The notes under the pieces were generated by a model. The model saw only the letters and a program-made list of their open reading frames with translations. It had not been told where the DNA came from and did not search any database. Position numbers and translations under genes: made by a program. This document shows positions 17,801 to 25,352 of a DNA stretch of 64,000 bases, piece after piece. Numbering within the stretch: position 1 is the first letter of the stretch; every line of letters starts with the position of its first letter. Origin of the DNA: 4572-13 sp964594065 (GTDB lineage Bacteria > Planctomycetota > Phycisphaerae > Sedimentisphaerales > Anaerohalosphaeraceae); assembly GCA_964594065.1 (NCBI GenBank), contig CAZQKX010000008.1, positions 1 through 64,000 of the forward strand. The letters are read 5' to 3'.

Positions 17801-18264
17801 GCCGCGGCCATTTCCTGGCCCTGTTGAGCAGCGATTGTGGCCGTTAATATCTGGATCTGTTCAAGTGTGCAATTGCTTTGCTGAATCTGGGCCAGCAGGA
17901 AGGTTAGTTTCTCGGCCAGCCCGTTTCGTTGCTGCAGGCCGCCGTAAAGGCGCAGTGCCTCGGCTGATTCGAGCAGGATATTCTGCAGGACCATTTGTTT
18001 GCCGATGCGCGAGATTTCCGGGGCCGCAACGCCCGATTCCAGCCTGAATTGAAGGCGGTTGAACGATAAAATATGAAGCCGTGAAAAACCGGCAATGTCC
18101 GGATGCGACAGAACGGCCCGCTCGGCTTGGTAAGTCGCCTGCTCAGGCACCAGCAGGATCAGCGGTTCGCCGCCGCCGGTTGCCAGCGCATCGCAGATCG
18201 CATCAATGCATCGCCGCGTCTTGCCGGATCCGCTCCTGCCGAGAATGAACTGAACACCTTCCAT
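14830..18264 (-). CDS. addB: ATP-dependent nuclease subunit AddB
   Basis: The 1144-residue AddB partner of AddA has an N-terminal Walker A (G-R-S-G-S-G-K-T, 9-16), an inactivated-helicase core, and a C-terminal RecB-like nuclease with V-V-F-D-F-K-R. The iron-sulfur cluster that staples the nuclease domain is formed by C789 (A-A-C-P-Y-Q-H-F-A-R-Y) and the C-terminal trio C1106, C1109 and C1115 (C-T-W-C-D-Y-R-P-L-C). All four ligands are present, so this is the classical AddB type, not RexB. It is the first gene of the operon and overlaps the next gene by 4 nt. Confidence 0.93.
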   Translation of the reverse strand: MEGVQFILGRSGSGKTRRCIDAICDALATGGGEPLILLVPEQATYQAERAVLSHPDIAGFSRLHILSFNRLQFRLESGVAAPEISRIGKQMVLQNILLESAEALRLYGGLQQRNGLAEKLTFLLAQIQQSNCTLEQIQILTATIAAQQGQEMAAAKWTDIALLFEKYLEFFQNPECELSNPDIRLKEAARKVSHAPFLNGATLWVDGFSGFSVQERDLLIELLKVCKNAYIALCLDPKTIDLSNTDDEKLDPFSLFGATEETYTELLRIFKACRFTCKEPVVLDKPLRFQDAPALTHLEANLFDLNAAGTQKSTDSIHIAACGNVRTETLHAARTIRRLVKENQMRYRDIAVVVPDINSYAHYIESAFSQYGLPYFLDRPRTMKTHPLVALIGSALQAVQNGFSLADVLSFLKSDLNRLESHAVDMLENYCRAHDVQNKEWTQKGNWNFASDDDKKRFDEKQLDALRREAIEPLQKLGKNLAGTGGIGCGQFTKALWQLLEELKVHETLAAWSAADASDQQFGHRQLFGKLVELLDEMGAVFGNRKMTAAEWGSILIDAMSTLTIKLIPPTLDQVLVGAIERSRHPDIKAIFLVGATQKQFPVPMPQEDLLADEDYQLAERFELELANPTQTQLVHREYLTYIALTRPSQKLFISYPILDEKGSAIVPWSGIERLTTAFDDVEITYPPGLTEEPERIENESELAQWLCSNMGKDRRAGKRHEAEGNQEDIAAGILDRMSSNESLKSNAMSVRNALAYDNAAGLDTQLTKTLFSLPMRTSVTRLGTFAACPYQHFARYVLRLRKRKLLRFEPMDIGTFYHTVLEAMFKTLQNQKKDWGDLADDKLAALCDEHIKRVMENDTHIANFIRQKAHRRYIISAAAQTLKDFMPTLSQLSGAGVFKQTEAELEFGPDKDVQLTIKKGPRPFIDFSGKIDRLDTADIDGKLATVVFDFKRSARSPNFAGMLYGLDLQLPVYLLAVRRVGHAHAENTTPAGAFYLPIEVGHKSRDLSELGTQRSQINKAKGLFDGRFAGSLDTSVDSGWNRCYNFYTNKEGSHYSYYKTSGALRPEDFAALLSYTEQCVQKLATKLSDGKIDITPYRLGKQSPCTWCDYRPLCRFDWQINDYNILESCNKEDALEKMKGILK

Positions 18265-18372
18265 GAAAAGCCTTTACATCATAACAACGTGAATGAGGGC
18301 TTTTTACCACAAACTCCCGTTTTTATCAATGCCAAAGCATCAAATCTTTCCTCAGACTTAAAGGATAAACAG

Positions 18373-18401
18373 TTGTCTATTGGGTAAAAGAACGCTATAA
18401 T
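18373..18401 (+). promoter_or_regulatory. Sigma-70 promoter for the 18450 gene
   Basis: TTGTCT (18373-18378) and TATAAT (18396-18401) are 17 bp apart, 49 nt before the start codon. The AGGAGG ribosome site lies at 18435-18440. Confidence 0.7.
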
Positions 18402-18449
18402 TAGCAGCGACAAGCCAAAATTGAAAACCTTTTTAGGAGGATAAGCACA

Positions 18450-18794
18450 ATGCAGGTCATTCGAAAGTATAAAAGCCTTATCGTTGTTTGCGCAGCAGTC
18501 CTTGCGATCTGGATGGTTCAGTCGAACGCTGCTGAAAGAAGCCCTAAAAGAACCACGAATGAGTACCAGTTTTCCGTCGGCGAGTACAAAAGCGATATGG
18601 CGAGGATGGTTGAAGCGTACGAGAAACTTTCATCAGAGTATTTGTCGGTGGTTCAGCAAAATCTTTCCATGATGAGCTTTAACGATCAACAGATTCTCAA
18701 TAAGCTGACCGCGATGGAAAAAAAGCTGGATGCGTTAACCCAAAAAGTTGACGCGTTGAGTTCACAGAAAATCCAATCGGCCGACGCAAAATAA
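18450..18794 (+). CDS. Small exported coiled-coil protein, unknown function
   Basis: The 114-residue product has an N-terminal signal peptide (basic start, hydrophobic 9-23, cut near S-N-A-A) and a mature part that is helical. Heptad-like hydrophobic spacing from about 65 to 105 (I-L-N-K-L-T-A-M-E-K-K-L-D-A-L and on) suggests a coiled coil, probably an oligomeric periplasmic protein. It has a strong promoter, a strong AGGAGG ribosome site and a terminator 27 nt after its stop, so it is a single-gene unit and probably well expressed. No family recognised. Confidence 0.8.
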   Translation: MQVIRKYKSLIVVCAAVLAIWMVQSNAAERSPKRTTNEYQFSVGEYKSDMARMVEAYEKLSSEYLSVVQQNLSMMSFNDQQILNKLTAMEKKLDALTQKVDALSSQKIQSADAK

Positions 18795-18820
18795 GCGGTA
18801 TTGACAGCGGTATAAACAAA

Positions 18821-18854
18821 AAAAGACTCCGCTTTTCAAGGGACGGAGTCTTTT
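18821..18854. terminator. Bidirectional rho-independent terminator
   Basis: AAAAGACTCCG (18821-18831) pairs perfectly with CGGAGTCTTTT (18844-18854) around a 12-nt loop. A-rich and T-rich flanks let it serve both the gene on its left and the convergent GH130 gene on its right. Confidence 0.9.
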
Positions 18855-18875
18855 AAATTATTTTTGGCTGAACCT

Positions 18876-19835
18876 TTACTGTTCGACTTCCGGGCACATC
18901 ATAATGTATTCGCGTATTTTATCGAGATCACCCATGGCTACGGCCACCTTATCATCAGCGGCACCGTAGTACAGTAGAAGTTGGTTGGTATCCGGCATGA
19001 CGACCCCGCCGGTAACGAACGTCACGTCGCTGACGTCACCGATGCGTTCATAATCGGCAGAAGGCCCAAGGATCCATTCCTCACCTCGACGCAGCACGCG
19101 CCACGGCTCGTTCTTGTCCAGCAGGGCGATACCGGTCCGATAGATCTGGCTGGCGGTTGTGTGACGGACGCCGTGATAGATCAGCAGCCAGCCTTCCGGG
19201 ACTTCGATCGGCTGACACCCCAGTCCGATACGGGCACCATCCCAGTGGGCATAGCGGGTTTTCAGCAGAACACGGTGGTCGCCCCAGTGCTTCAGGTCCG
19301 GCGACATGCTGATCCAGATATGGGCCTCTCCGCGTACCACGGGTCGATGAATCAGGGCAAACCGTCCGTTGAACCGTCGCGGGAACAGACAGGCGTCCTT
19401 ATCTTCCGGCGGCAAAAGACCGCCCAGCCGGGCAAAGGTTTTAAAATTACGCGTAATGGCCAGTGAAACCACCGGACCGCCTGCACCAAAGGATACATAA
19501 GTGATCGCGTACTGTTTTTGGTCTTCAAGCCAAACGATACGCGGGTCTTCCAACCCCCAGCGTTCCTCCTGACTGCTCATGTCCGCCTGCATAGTCGGTT
19601 CCGTGTCGATTTGCCAGTTCGACAAGCCATCTTTGCTCCGGGCTACTGTCAGGTGACTGAAGCCTCGCATGTCTTCCACCCGGTTCAGGAGCAGAATTTC
19701 CCCGTTGGTGCGAATCGCTGCGGGATTGAAAACGGAATTGATCGGATAGGGCCAGTTTTGGGCTGTCAGGATAGGATTGCCCTCATACCGTACAAATAAT
19801 TCTGATGCCAGTTTTGCTCGTTTCAGCGGACTCAT
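18876..19835 (-). CDS. GH130-family glycoside phosphorylase/hydrolase
   Basis: This 319-residue five-bladed beta-propeller protein belongs to GH130, which mostly phosphorolyse or hydrolyse beta-mannosides. It shows N-P-I-L-T (20-24), F-N-P-A-A (36-40) and the family signature G-L-E-D-P-R-I (94-100) with the catalytic-region Asp at 97. Later G-C-Q-P-I-E and Y-H-G-V-R-H motifs line the sugar and phosphate site. There is no signal peptide, so it acts in the cytoplasm. Specificity cannot be told from the sequence. It stands alone, with a shared terminator at its 3' end. Confidence 0.88.
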   Translation of the reverse strand: MSPLKRAKLASELFVRYEGNPILTAQNWPYPINSVFNPAAIRTNGEILLLNRVEDMRGFSHLTVARSKDGLSNWQIDTEPTMQADMSSQEERWGLEDPRIVWLEDQKQYAITYVSFGAGGPVVSLAITRNFKTFARLGGLLPPEDKDACLFPRRFNGRFALIHRPVVRGEAHIWISMSPDLKHWGDHRVLLKTRYAHWDGARIGLGCQPIEVPEGWLLIYHGVRHTTASQIYRTGIALLDKNEPWRVLRRGEEWILGPSADYERIGDVSDVTFVTGGVVMPDTNQLLLYYGAADDKVAVAMGDLDKIREYIMMCPEVEQ

Positions 19836-20094
19836 CTATCATCCCTTGTACTGATTTTAAATATCTTGCTAACTATAGGTTCATTCGGCCAAAATGGCTA
19901 CCTTCCTAAAGGGTAATTCGATTTTTTTAAATATCAACTGCAAAAGCCAAATTTGCTGAAAAGACAGAGAAAGACATTTTTAAGCCTCGTGATATCAGAT
20001 TACAGTTATAAATAGGGAACTGTCGATGAATAATTACGTAGTAAACACATAAAAAGACAGAAGTATATAAGAAATTTCACAAAAAGGACCTGGA

Positions 20095-21954
20095 ATGAAA
20101 AAGCACCAATCCTATTTGCTCATGAAGATGCCCGTGTTATTAGCACTCGGGCTGATTTCCTTAACTATTGTCCAGGCAGAGGTTACCGAGATCGTGCGGA
20201 GTGGGGACCAATCCTCGACAGCCCTTATTGAGCCGGGACAGATCGACGGTCAACCGGCGATCGCGGTGGTTTTCGAGGGCACCGAGGATCTGCATTATTA
20301 CGCAACGCCCAATGCGGCTCCGGCACCCGGCTTGGAGCTGAAACTCGCTGCCAAAGCCGACGGCCTGACATTTGGAAATCCCATTTTGCCGGAGTATCAG
20401 TATTTTAATGATCCGGCCAAGGGACGAGTGGAGGTCTTCGTCGGTGACTTCAAAGTGCTGATTCCGATCGAGCAGCGTGATGACGATCTTTCCCTGTCAG
20501 TTGTCCATATTGACATTTCCGGTATTACCTGCACAAGCAAACTTTGCCTGCCGCTATTCGCTAAGGTGTTGACCGCAAAAGTTGACCTGTCAAAGTGGCC
20601 TGCGATTGCGATCGAGACGGGCCAATCACCGACAGCACAGGACACCTCAGTTGCCATTGCACCACAGCCGACAACCGATACTTCTGCCGGCAGCGGTTCG
20701 CTGGCTAACTCCTTAGGCAGTTGGCAAACAGTCGAGTCAACAAAGACTGCTGCCTCCGGAAGTGTTGCATGGTATTTTTTATTGGCGTTGCTGGCGGGTT
20801 TATCTATCAACATTATGCCGTGTGTGCTGCCGGTGATCCCACTCATTATCATGCGGTTGGTCGGGCAGGCGAAAGAATCCGGTCCCCGCCGTGTGGCCTT
20901 GGGGTTTTCATTTTGCGGCGGCATCGTTCTCTTTTTCGCTGTCTTTGTCGTCTTGTCGGTCATTGTAAACCTAACCACCGGTCAGGCACTGAACCTGAAC
21001 AGCCTGTACCGCAATTCAACCGCGGTGATCATTCTGTTTGTGTTAATCGTCTTTTTTGCGCTGGTCCTGCTTGACTTGATGACGGTTACGTTACCATCCT
21101 CGGTCGTCGGCAAACAGGATTCCGGTTCAGGCTTTGCCGGGTCAATTGCCATGGGTTTTTTCGCAGGCATCCTGAGCACCCCCTGCAGCGGCGCAGTTTT
21201 AGGCGCGGTGCTGGTCTGGGCACAGACACAACCGCTTTATGTCAGCAGTACCGCGTTGATATTGATGGGCGTTGGGATGGCGCTGCCGTATGCGATTTTG
21301 GTTTCGATTCCTTCATTGCTGAATTTTGTTCCCAGACCCGGGACATGGATGGAAATTTTTAAAAAGACCGGTGGTTTTCTGCTGCTCTTTATCGCCGTCA
21401 AGTTTACCCTGACAGCACTGCCGAAAGACCGGCTTATCAATGTACTGCTGTTTGCAGTGATCTTTAGTTTTTCTGTGTGGATGTGGGGTACATGGGTCGG
21501 TTTCTCCACGCCAAAAGGCAAAAAATGGGCCGTCCGGCTTGTTGCGGTTATCATCGCTGCCGGGACCGGCCTGTGGCTGCTGCCGGCCAATGAACCGCCG
21601 AAGATCAACTGGCAATCGTATGATGCGGCTTTGGTTCAAAAGTCGGTTACCAATAACCAGCCTGTCTTGTTAAAGTTTACTGCTGACTGGTGTACGAACT
21701 GCAAGATCGTAGACAAAAATGTTTTCCAGCAGCCCGATATTGCAGTGCTTATTGAACGGGAAAAAATTGTTGCGATCAAGGCTGACACCACGTTGTCGAA
21801 TTACCCGGCAGCGATTGACTTTAACACTGTCTTCGGCGAAGCAGGCAGTGTACCGTTGACCATCCTGCTGAATCCCGAAGACAAAACAATGACTAAGATC
21901 CGCGGCATTTTCACCTCGGCCGAACTCAGGCAGATTATCGACGAAAATTTTTAG
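20095..21954 (+). CDS. dsbD: DsbD-type thiol:disulfide interchange protein
   Basis: The 619-residue protein has the three DsbD parts. After a signal peptide (cut near V-Q-A, about 28), an N-terminal immunoglobulin-like domain carries C146 and C151. A CcdA-like membrane domain of eight helices follows, with the two conserved prolyl-cysteines in M-P-C-V-L-P and T-P-C-S-G. A C-terminal thioredoxin domain has W-C-T-N-C (C533, C536). DsbD passes electrons from cytoplasmic thioredoxin to periplasmic disulfide isomerases and c-type cytochrome assembly. It could in principle feed electrons to the predicted U-x3-C envelope proteins in this window; that is only inference. Confidence 0.93.
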   Translation: MKKHQSYLLMKMPVLLALGLISLTIVQAEVTEIVRSGDQSSTALIEPGQIDGQPAIAVVFEGTEDLHYYATPNAAPAPGLELKLAAKADGLTFGNPILPEYQYFNDPAKGRVEVFVGDFKVLIPIEQRDDDLSLSVVHIDISGITCTSKLCLPLFAKVLTAKVDLSKWPAIAIETGQSPTAQDTSVAIAPQPTTDTSAGSGSLANSLGSWQTVESTKTAASGSVAWYFLLALLAGLSINIMPCVLPVIPLIIMRLVGQAKESGPRRVALGFSFCGGIVLFFAVFVVLSVIVNLTTGQALNLNSLYRNSTAVIILFVLIVFFALVLLDLMTVTLPSSVVGKQDSGSGFAGSIAMGFFAGILSTPCSGAVLGAVLVWAQTQPLYVSSTALILMGVGMALPYAILVSIPSLLNFVPRPGTWMEIFKKTGGFLLLFIAVKFTLTALPKDRLINVLLFAVIFSFSVWMWGTWVGFSTPKGKKWAVRLVAVIIAAGTGLWLLPANEPPKINWQSYDAALVQKSVTNNQPVLLKFTADWCTNCKIVDKNVFQQPDIAVLIEREKIVAIKADTTLSNYPAAIDFNTVFGEAGSVPLTILLNPEDKTMTKIRGIFTSAELRQIIDENF

Positions 21955-22062
21955 ATTTCGTTACAAATTCGTTAAATTTGCTTGATTTCTATGTACATTC
22001 TCTGTACACGTAGAGGCCCATTTTCGATTAAATTCTTAATATTTTTCAACAGTGGAGACAGT

Positions 22063-23070
22063 ATGAACAAGACGATGAAGTTTACGATGTGGATTTTGAT
22101 AATAGTCGTCTCGGCCCCAGCATTGGCCGGACAGATTTACTTAAACAATGGCGATCGGTTGACCGGCACGATTATGCAGATGACTGATGGCAATGTAACG
22201 ATCGAAACAGAACTTGCCGGAACAATTCAAATATCGCTTGAGAACATTCAAACAATGGATAGCAATAAGCCATTGGAGATTCATTTAAACGACGGAACCA
22301 TTCTCACTCAGTCTGCCCGAAAGGCTTCAAATGGAAATATCGAAACTGCCGACAAGCATATCGCATTAACTGATATCACTGCGATCAATCCGCCGAAACC
22401 CGAAGCGCCCCGTTGGAAAGGGGACTTGTCGGCAGGCATTACTTATTCCAGCGGCAATACGAAGAACGAATCCTATGCCTTTAGCGGCAATCTCAGCAAA
22501 AAAACGGATAAAGACAAAACAACCTTTAAGGCGGACACTGCCCGCCAAAAAGAAAAATCTCCAACCTCCGGCCAAAAAGAAGTGACCGAGGATTGGATGA
22601 AGCTGAGCGGGAAATATGATTATTTCCTGTCGGATAAAACATATCTCTACGGTGAGAGTCGTTATGAAAAAGATAAGATTGCTGACCTGGACCAGCGGGT
22701 CATCCTCGGCGGCGGTGCAGGCCGACAGTGGATCACTTCAGAGCGGACAAATTTCTCAACCGAGCTGGGTTTGGCGATGGTTCGTGAGAAGTACGAAGAC
22801 GGCAGTGATTCATCGATGTCAGCACAGACCGGTTACCACTTTGACCACGCATTCAATGACACATTCTCATTTATTCATGATCTGACCTATTATCCCAGCA
22901 CCGAAGATTTTAGTGATTATTATCTAACGAGTACCGCCGAACTTCGTGCAAAAATTAATTCACGACTATTCACAAATTTCAAGGTGTTGTTTGATTATGA
23001 CGCGACTCCGGCCGCAGGGAAGGGCAATTCTGATGTTAAATATATCTTTGGCGCCGGCCTGAACTTTTAA
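22063..23070 (+). CDS. DUF481-family outer-membrane beta-barrel protein
   Basis: The chosen start is ATG 22063, with GGAG at 22053 and a signal peptide ending A-L-A-G; the open frame extends upstream to 21982 without a ribosome site. The 335-residue product has an N-terminal domain of Sm/PDZ-like strands (I-Y-L-N-N-G-D-R-L-T-G-T-I), then from about residue 115 a DUF481 (YdiY-like) domain. That part has alternating aromatic strands (W-K-G-D-L-S-A-G, T-F-K-A-D-T-A-R-Q, Y-D-Y-F-L-S-D-K-T-Y-L-Y-G-E-S-R-Y) and ends in ...F-G-A-G-L-N-F, a terminal Phe as expected for BamA-assembled barrels. Substrate unknown. It indicates a diderm envelope. Confidence 0.85.
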   Translation: MNKTMKFTMWILIIVVSAPALAGQIYLNNGDRLTGTIMQMTDGNVTIETELAGTIQISLENIQTMDSNKPLEIHLNDGTILTQSARKASNGNIETADKHIALTDITAINPPKPEAPRWKGDLSAGITYSSGNTKNESYAFSGNLSKKTDKDKTTFKADTARQKEKSPTSGQKEVTEDWMKLSGKYDYFLSDKTYLYGESRYEKDKIADLDQRVILGGGAGRQWITSERTNFSTELGLAMVREKYEDGSDSSMSAQTGYHFDHAFNDTFSFIHDLTYYPSTEDFSDYYLTSTAELRAKINSRLFTNFKVLFDYDATPAAGKGNSDVKYIFGAGLNF

Positions 23071-23078
23071 ACGCAGCC

Positions 23079-23357
23079 TTATTTGAAATAATGCAGCGGC
23101 GAATAGAACGCGTCATGGATGATACGGGACCAGTCGCTAATCCGATATCCCCACAAATACAATACGTAGTGCAGGATGATAAACAAAAAGCCTGCAACTG
23201 AACCGCCGATATATACGCCCTTGATATACTTTTCGTCAAAAGTTCGTCTTGACAGAAATTTAACCAAAAACATGACGACCGGGCCGAGAATCCCAAATGA
23301 CAGCGCCAGGCCCACAAGCAGGTAACCGACTAAAAAAGTAATCGGATGTGATATCAC
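23079..23357 (-). CDS. Small membrane protein, unknown function
   Basis: The GTG at 23357 is preferred because AGGAG lies 8 nt upstream; a frame from 23426 would overlap the cyclophilin-like gene. The 92-residue product has three hydrophobic helices (about 5-25, 45-65 in two segments) and a charged middle, F-L-S-R-R-T-F-D-E-K-Y-I-K-G. The layout resembles small predicted glycerophosphoryl-diester-like membrane anchors but no family is recognisable. It follows the 23383 gene at 25 nt and converges on the DUF481 gene, with only 8 nt between stops. Confidence 0.65.
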   Translation of the reverse strand: MISHPITFLVGYLLVGLALSFGILGPVVMFLVKFLSRRTFDEKYIKGVYIGGSVAGFLFIILHYVLYLWGYRISDWSRIIHDAFYSPLHYFK

Positions 23358-23382
23358 AATCTCATCTCCTGATAGAATTATT

Positions 23383-23754
23383 TCACTGTCTTTTCTCGAC
23401 CACGATTTTCGTGCCGTCTTTGACATCCCATAGTTCGTTCAGGTTGTCGGACACCATCCCAAATACGTTGACGTTTGAAGCGGCCCGGCATTCATCATTC
23501 TGTGAAGCGGGTGTTGCGCCAAAGAAAATACAGAATGCTTTGCCCGATGGCCAGTACCCCAGATGGCCCGGTTCCAGCACGTCCCGGCTGTCATCTTCAA
23601 GCTCCAATGAGACGCCAGTGGCAAAATAGATCTCGCCACCCCAGCGATTGACCGTTCCGGTTATCGGCAGTGCCTCAGCAACGGCTTTTCCCGTCGGCGA
23701 TTCATAAAGCCGGGCTTTGACTTGTATATCATCGGCTGTAATTTGAATGTTCAT
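23383..23754 (-). CDS. Cyclophilin-like fold protein
   Basis: The 123-residue protein matches the cyclophilin-like family typified by TM1367 (DUF369). It has an N-terminal I-x-V-K-A-R-L-Y-E-S-P-T-x-x-A beta-hairpin, G-E-I-Y-F-A-T-G, then the signature L-G-Y-W-P-S-G-K-A-F-C-I-F-F-G-x-T-P and a C-terminal N-V-F-G strand. The family has the cyclophilin barrel without the prolyl isomerase active-site residues, and its function is unknown. It is cytoplasmic, in line with zupT upstream (22 nt) and a small membrane protein gene downstream. Confidence 0.8.
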   Translation of the reverse strand: MNIQITADDIQVKARLYESPTGKAVAEALPITGTVNRWGGEIYFATGVSLELEDDSRDVLEPGHLGYWPSGKAFCIFFGATPASQNDECRAASNVNVFGMVSDNLNELWDVKDGTKIVVEKRQ

Positions 23755-23776
23755 TAGTGATTACCTGATAAGTATA

Positions 23777-24598
23777 TCAAACAAACAGCAATAAACTAAT
23801 CGCCATAACGGCCATCCCCGCGATCAAACCGTAGATCGACAGGTGATGCTCGCCGTATTTCTGGGCGCTGGGCAGCAGTTCATCCAGCGAGATAAATACC
23901 ATGATACCGGCAACCCCGGCGAAGAGTATTCCGAATGTAATATTATTGATGAACTTCCACAACACAAAAAAGCCGATCAACGCCCCGATCGGTTCGGACA
24001 CGCCGGACAGGAACGAATAGCCGAACGCCTTGCGGCGGCTTCCTGTGGCGTAGTAGATCGGCACCGAGACCGCGATGCCTTCAGGGATGTTGTGAATGGC
24101 GATGGCGATGGCGATGGCAATACCCAGCCCCGGGTCTTTCAGTGCGGCGGCAAATGTCGCCAATCCTTCCGGAAAATTGTGGATGGCGATGGCCAGCGCG
24201 GTAAACAGGCCCATCCGGTGCAGTTTTTTAAAATCATGCGCTTTGCCGGAATCTTCCATTTCTTTGACATCGTGGATTTCGTGGGGATTTTCAAACGAGG
24301 GGACCAGTTTGTCGATCAGGGCAATGACCGCGATACCGCCGAAAAAGGAAAGGGTTGTCGCCCAGTAGCCGCCTTTAGGCCCCCATTCTTCACACAGGGC
24401 GTCTTTGGCCTTGATAAAGATCTCGATCATCGAGACATAGATCATGACACCTGCCGAAAAGCCCAGTGCCACCGAAAGGAATTTCGTGTTCGTCCGCTTG
24501 GCAAAAAACGCCAGCGCACTGCCGATACCCGTAGCCAGACCCGCAAACAAGGTCAATCCAAACGCAAGCATTACATTTTTAGGCTCTAAATCAATCAT
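23777..24598 (-). CDS. zupT: ZIP-family metal transporter ZupT
   Basis: This 273-residue inner-membrane protein imports zinc and related divalent metals. Eight helices can be followed. Two metal-binding motifs are clear: H-N-F-P-E-G at 140-145 and H-N-I-P-E-G at 169-174, the paired HNxPEG signature of ZupT. A histidine-containing cytoplasmic loop lies at 105-128. Four GCCATC-type hexamers in the DNA make the run A-I-A-I-A-I-A-I directly before the second motif. It is the first gene of a small minus-strand cluster. Confidence 0.93.
   Translation of the reverse strand: MIDLEPKNVMLAFGLTLFAGLATGIGSALAFFAKRTNTKFLSVALGFSAGVMIYVSMIEIFIKAKDALCEEWGPKGGYWATTLSFFGGIAVIALIDKLVPSFENPHEIHDVKEMEDSGKAHDFKKLHRMGLFTALAIAIHNFPEGLATFAAALKDPGLGIAIAIAIAIHNIPEGIAVSVPIYYATGSRRKAFGYSFLSGVSEPIGALIGFFVLWKFINNITFGILFAGVAGIMVFISLDELLPSAQKYGEHHLSIYGLIAGMAVMAISLLLFV
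24095..24118 (-). repeat. Hexanucleotide tandem repeat inside zupT
   Basis: Three GATGGC units plus one variant AATGGC unit (plus-strand reading) encode alternating Ala-Ile pairs in a membrane helix. The unit is six bases, so copy-number change would lengthen the helix by two residues without shifting the frame. Confidence 0.85.
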
Positions 24599-24751
24599 AT
24601 CGCATTCAGATTTACCCTAATTGCCAGCCGGATGCAAAAGAAATCTTCAAAACCCCTCTTCCCGGACCAGTTCTGTACCAAACGAATCTTTTTGTGGAAG
24701 ATCTAATATGCCGACACTCTTAAGTTGCTTCTGAAATGGTAAAAAAACGAG

Positions 24752-24780
24752 TTTACCTCGGCATTACGATTTGTTATAAT
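24752..24780 (+). promoter_or_regulatory. Sigma-70 promoter for greA
   Basis: TTTACC (24752-24757) and TATAAT (24775-24780) are 17 bp apart, 53 nt ahead of the greA start codon. Confidence 0.75.
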
Positions 24781-24833
24781 ATTCTCTTTTAGAAGACTAC
24801 AAACAATTACTAAAGATGTGGAGAACTATTTGA

Positions 24834-25316
24834 ATGCATGACATTATGCCGATTTCTCAAACTGGGCGTGAAAAATTAGAAGAAGAGCTCATCAAGCTGG
24901 AAGCCGAAGCTGCTGAATTGAGAATCCGGGTTGCCGAGGCACGTGAGCAGGGCGATCTAAAGGAAAATGGTGAATATATTTACGGCCGCCAGAATCTGGG
25001 GTTTGTCGAGGGCCGTATGGGGGAGATCCGGGGTAAACTGAACTTTTCAAAGGCTGTTGATTGTACGCAGGTGCCTTGTGACAAAGCTGAGTTTGGAACG
25101 GTTGTGACCTTACGGAACCTGGAAAATGACGGCAAGGTCGTTTATCAATTGCTTGGCCCGCATGATGCCGATCTGACCGATGACAGCATTTCGATTCTTT
25201 CGCCGGTCGGTGAAGCTTTGGTGGATCATGTTGCCGGCGATAAAGTGTCGGTCATGGTTCCCCGCGGCGAAGTACATTTTGAGCTGCTCGAGATCACCAA
25301 GTCCGAAATCAAATAA
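24834..25316 (+). CDS. greA: Transcription elongation factor GreA
   Basis: The 160-residue protein enters the RNA polymerase secondary channel and stimulates cleavage of backtracked transcripts. It has the N-terminal coiled coil with the acidic tip E-Q-G-D-L-K-E-N-G-E-Y (D41 and E44 at the tip) and a C-terminal FKBP-like domain (about 85-160) with I-S-I-L-S-P-V-G-E-A-L. The E-N-G-E-Y variant (Gly for the usual Ala) is tolerated. ATG 24834 has GGAG about ten bases ahead; an in-frame ATG at 24846 is an alternative. Single-gene unit. Confidence 0.93.
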   Translation: MHDIMPISQTGREKLEEELIKLEAEAAELRIRVAEAREQGDLKENGEYIYGRQNLGFVEGRMGEIRGKLNFSKAVDCTQVPCDKAEFGTVVTLRNLENDGKVVYQLLGPHDADLTDDSISILSPVGEALVDHVAGDKVSVMVPRGEVHFELLEITKSEIK

Positions 25317-25352
25317 CAGCAACCGGCACCGAGCCTGCGTCTTTCATTGGCA

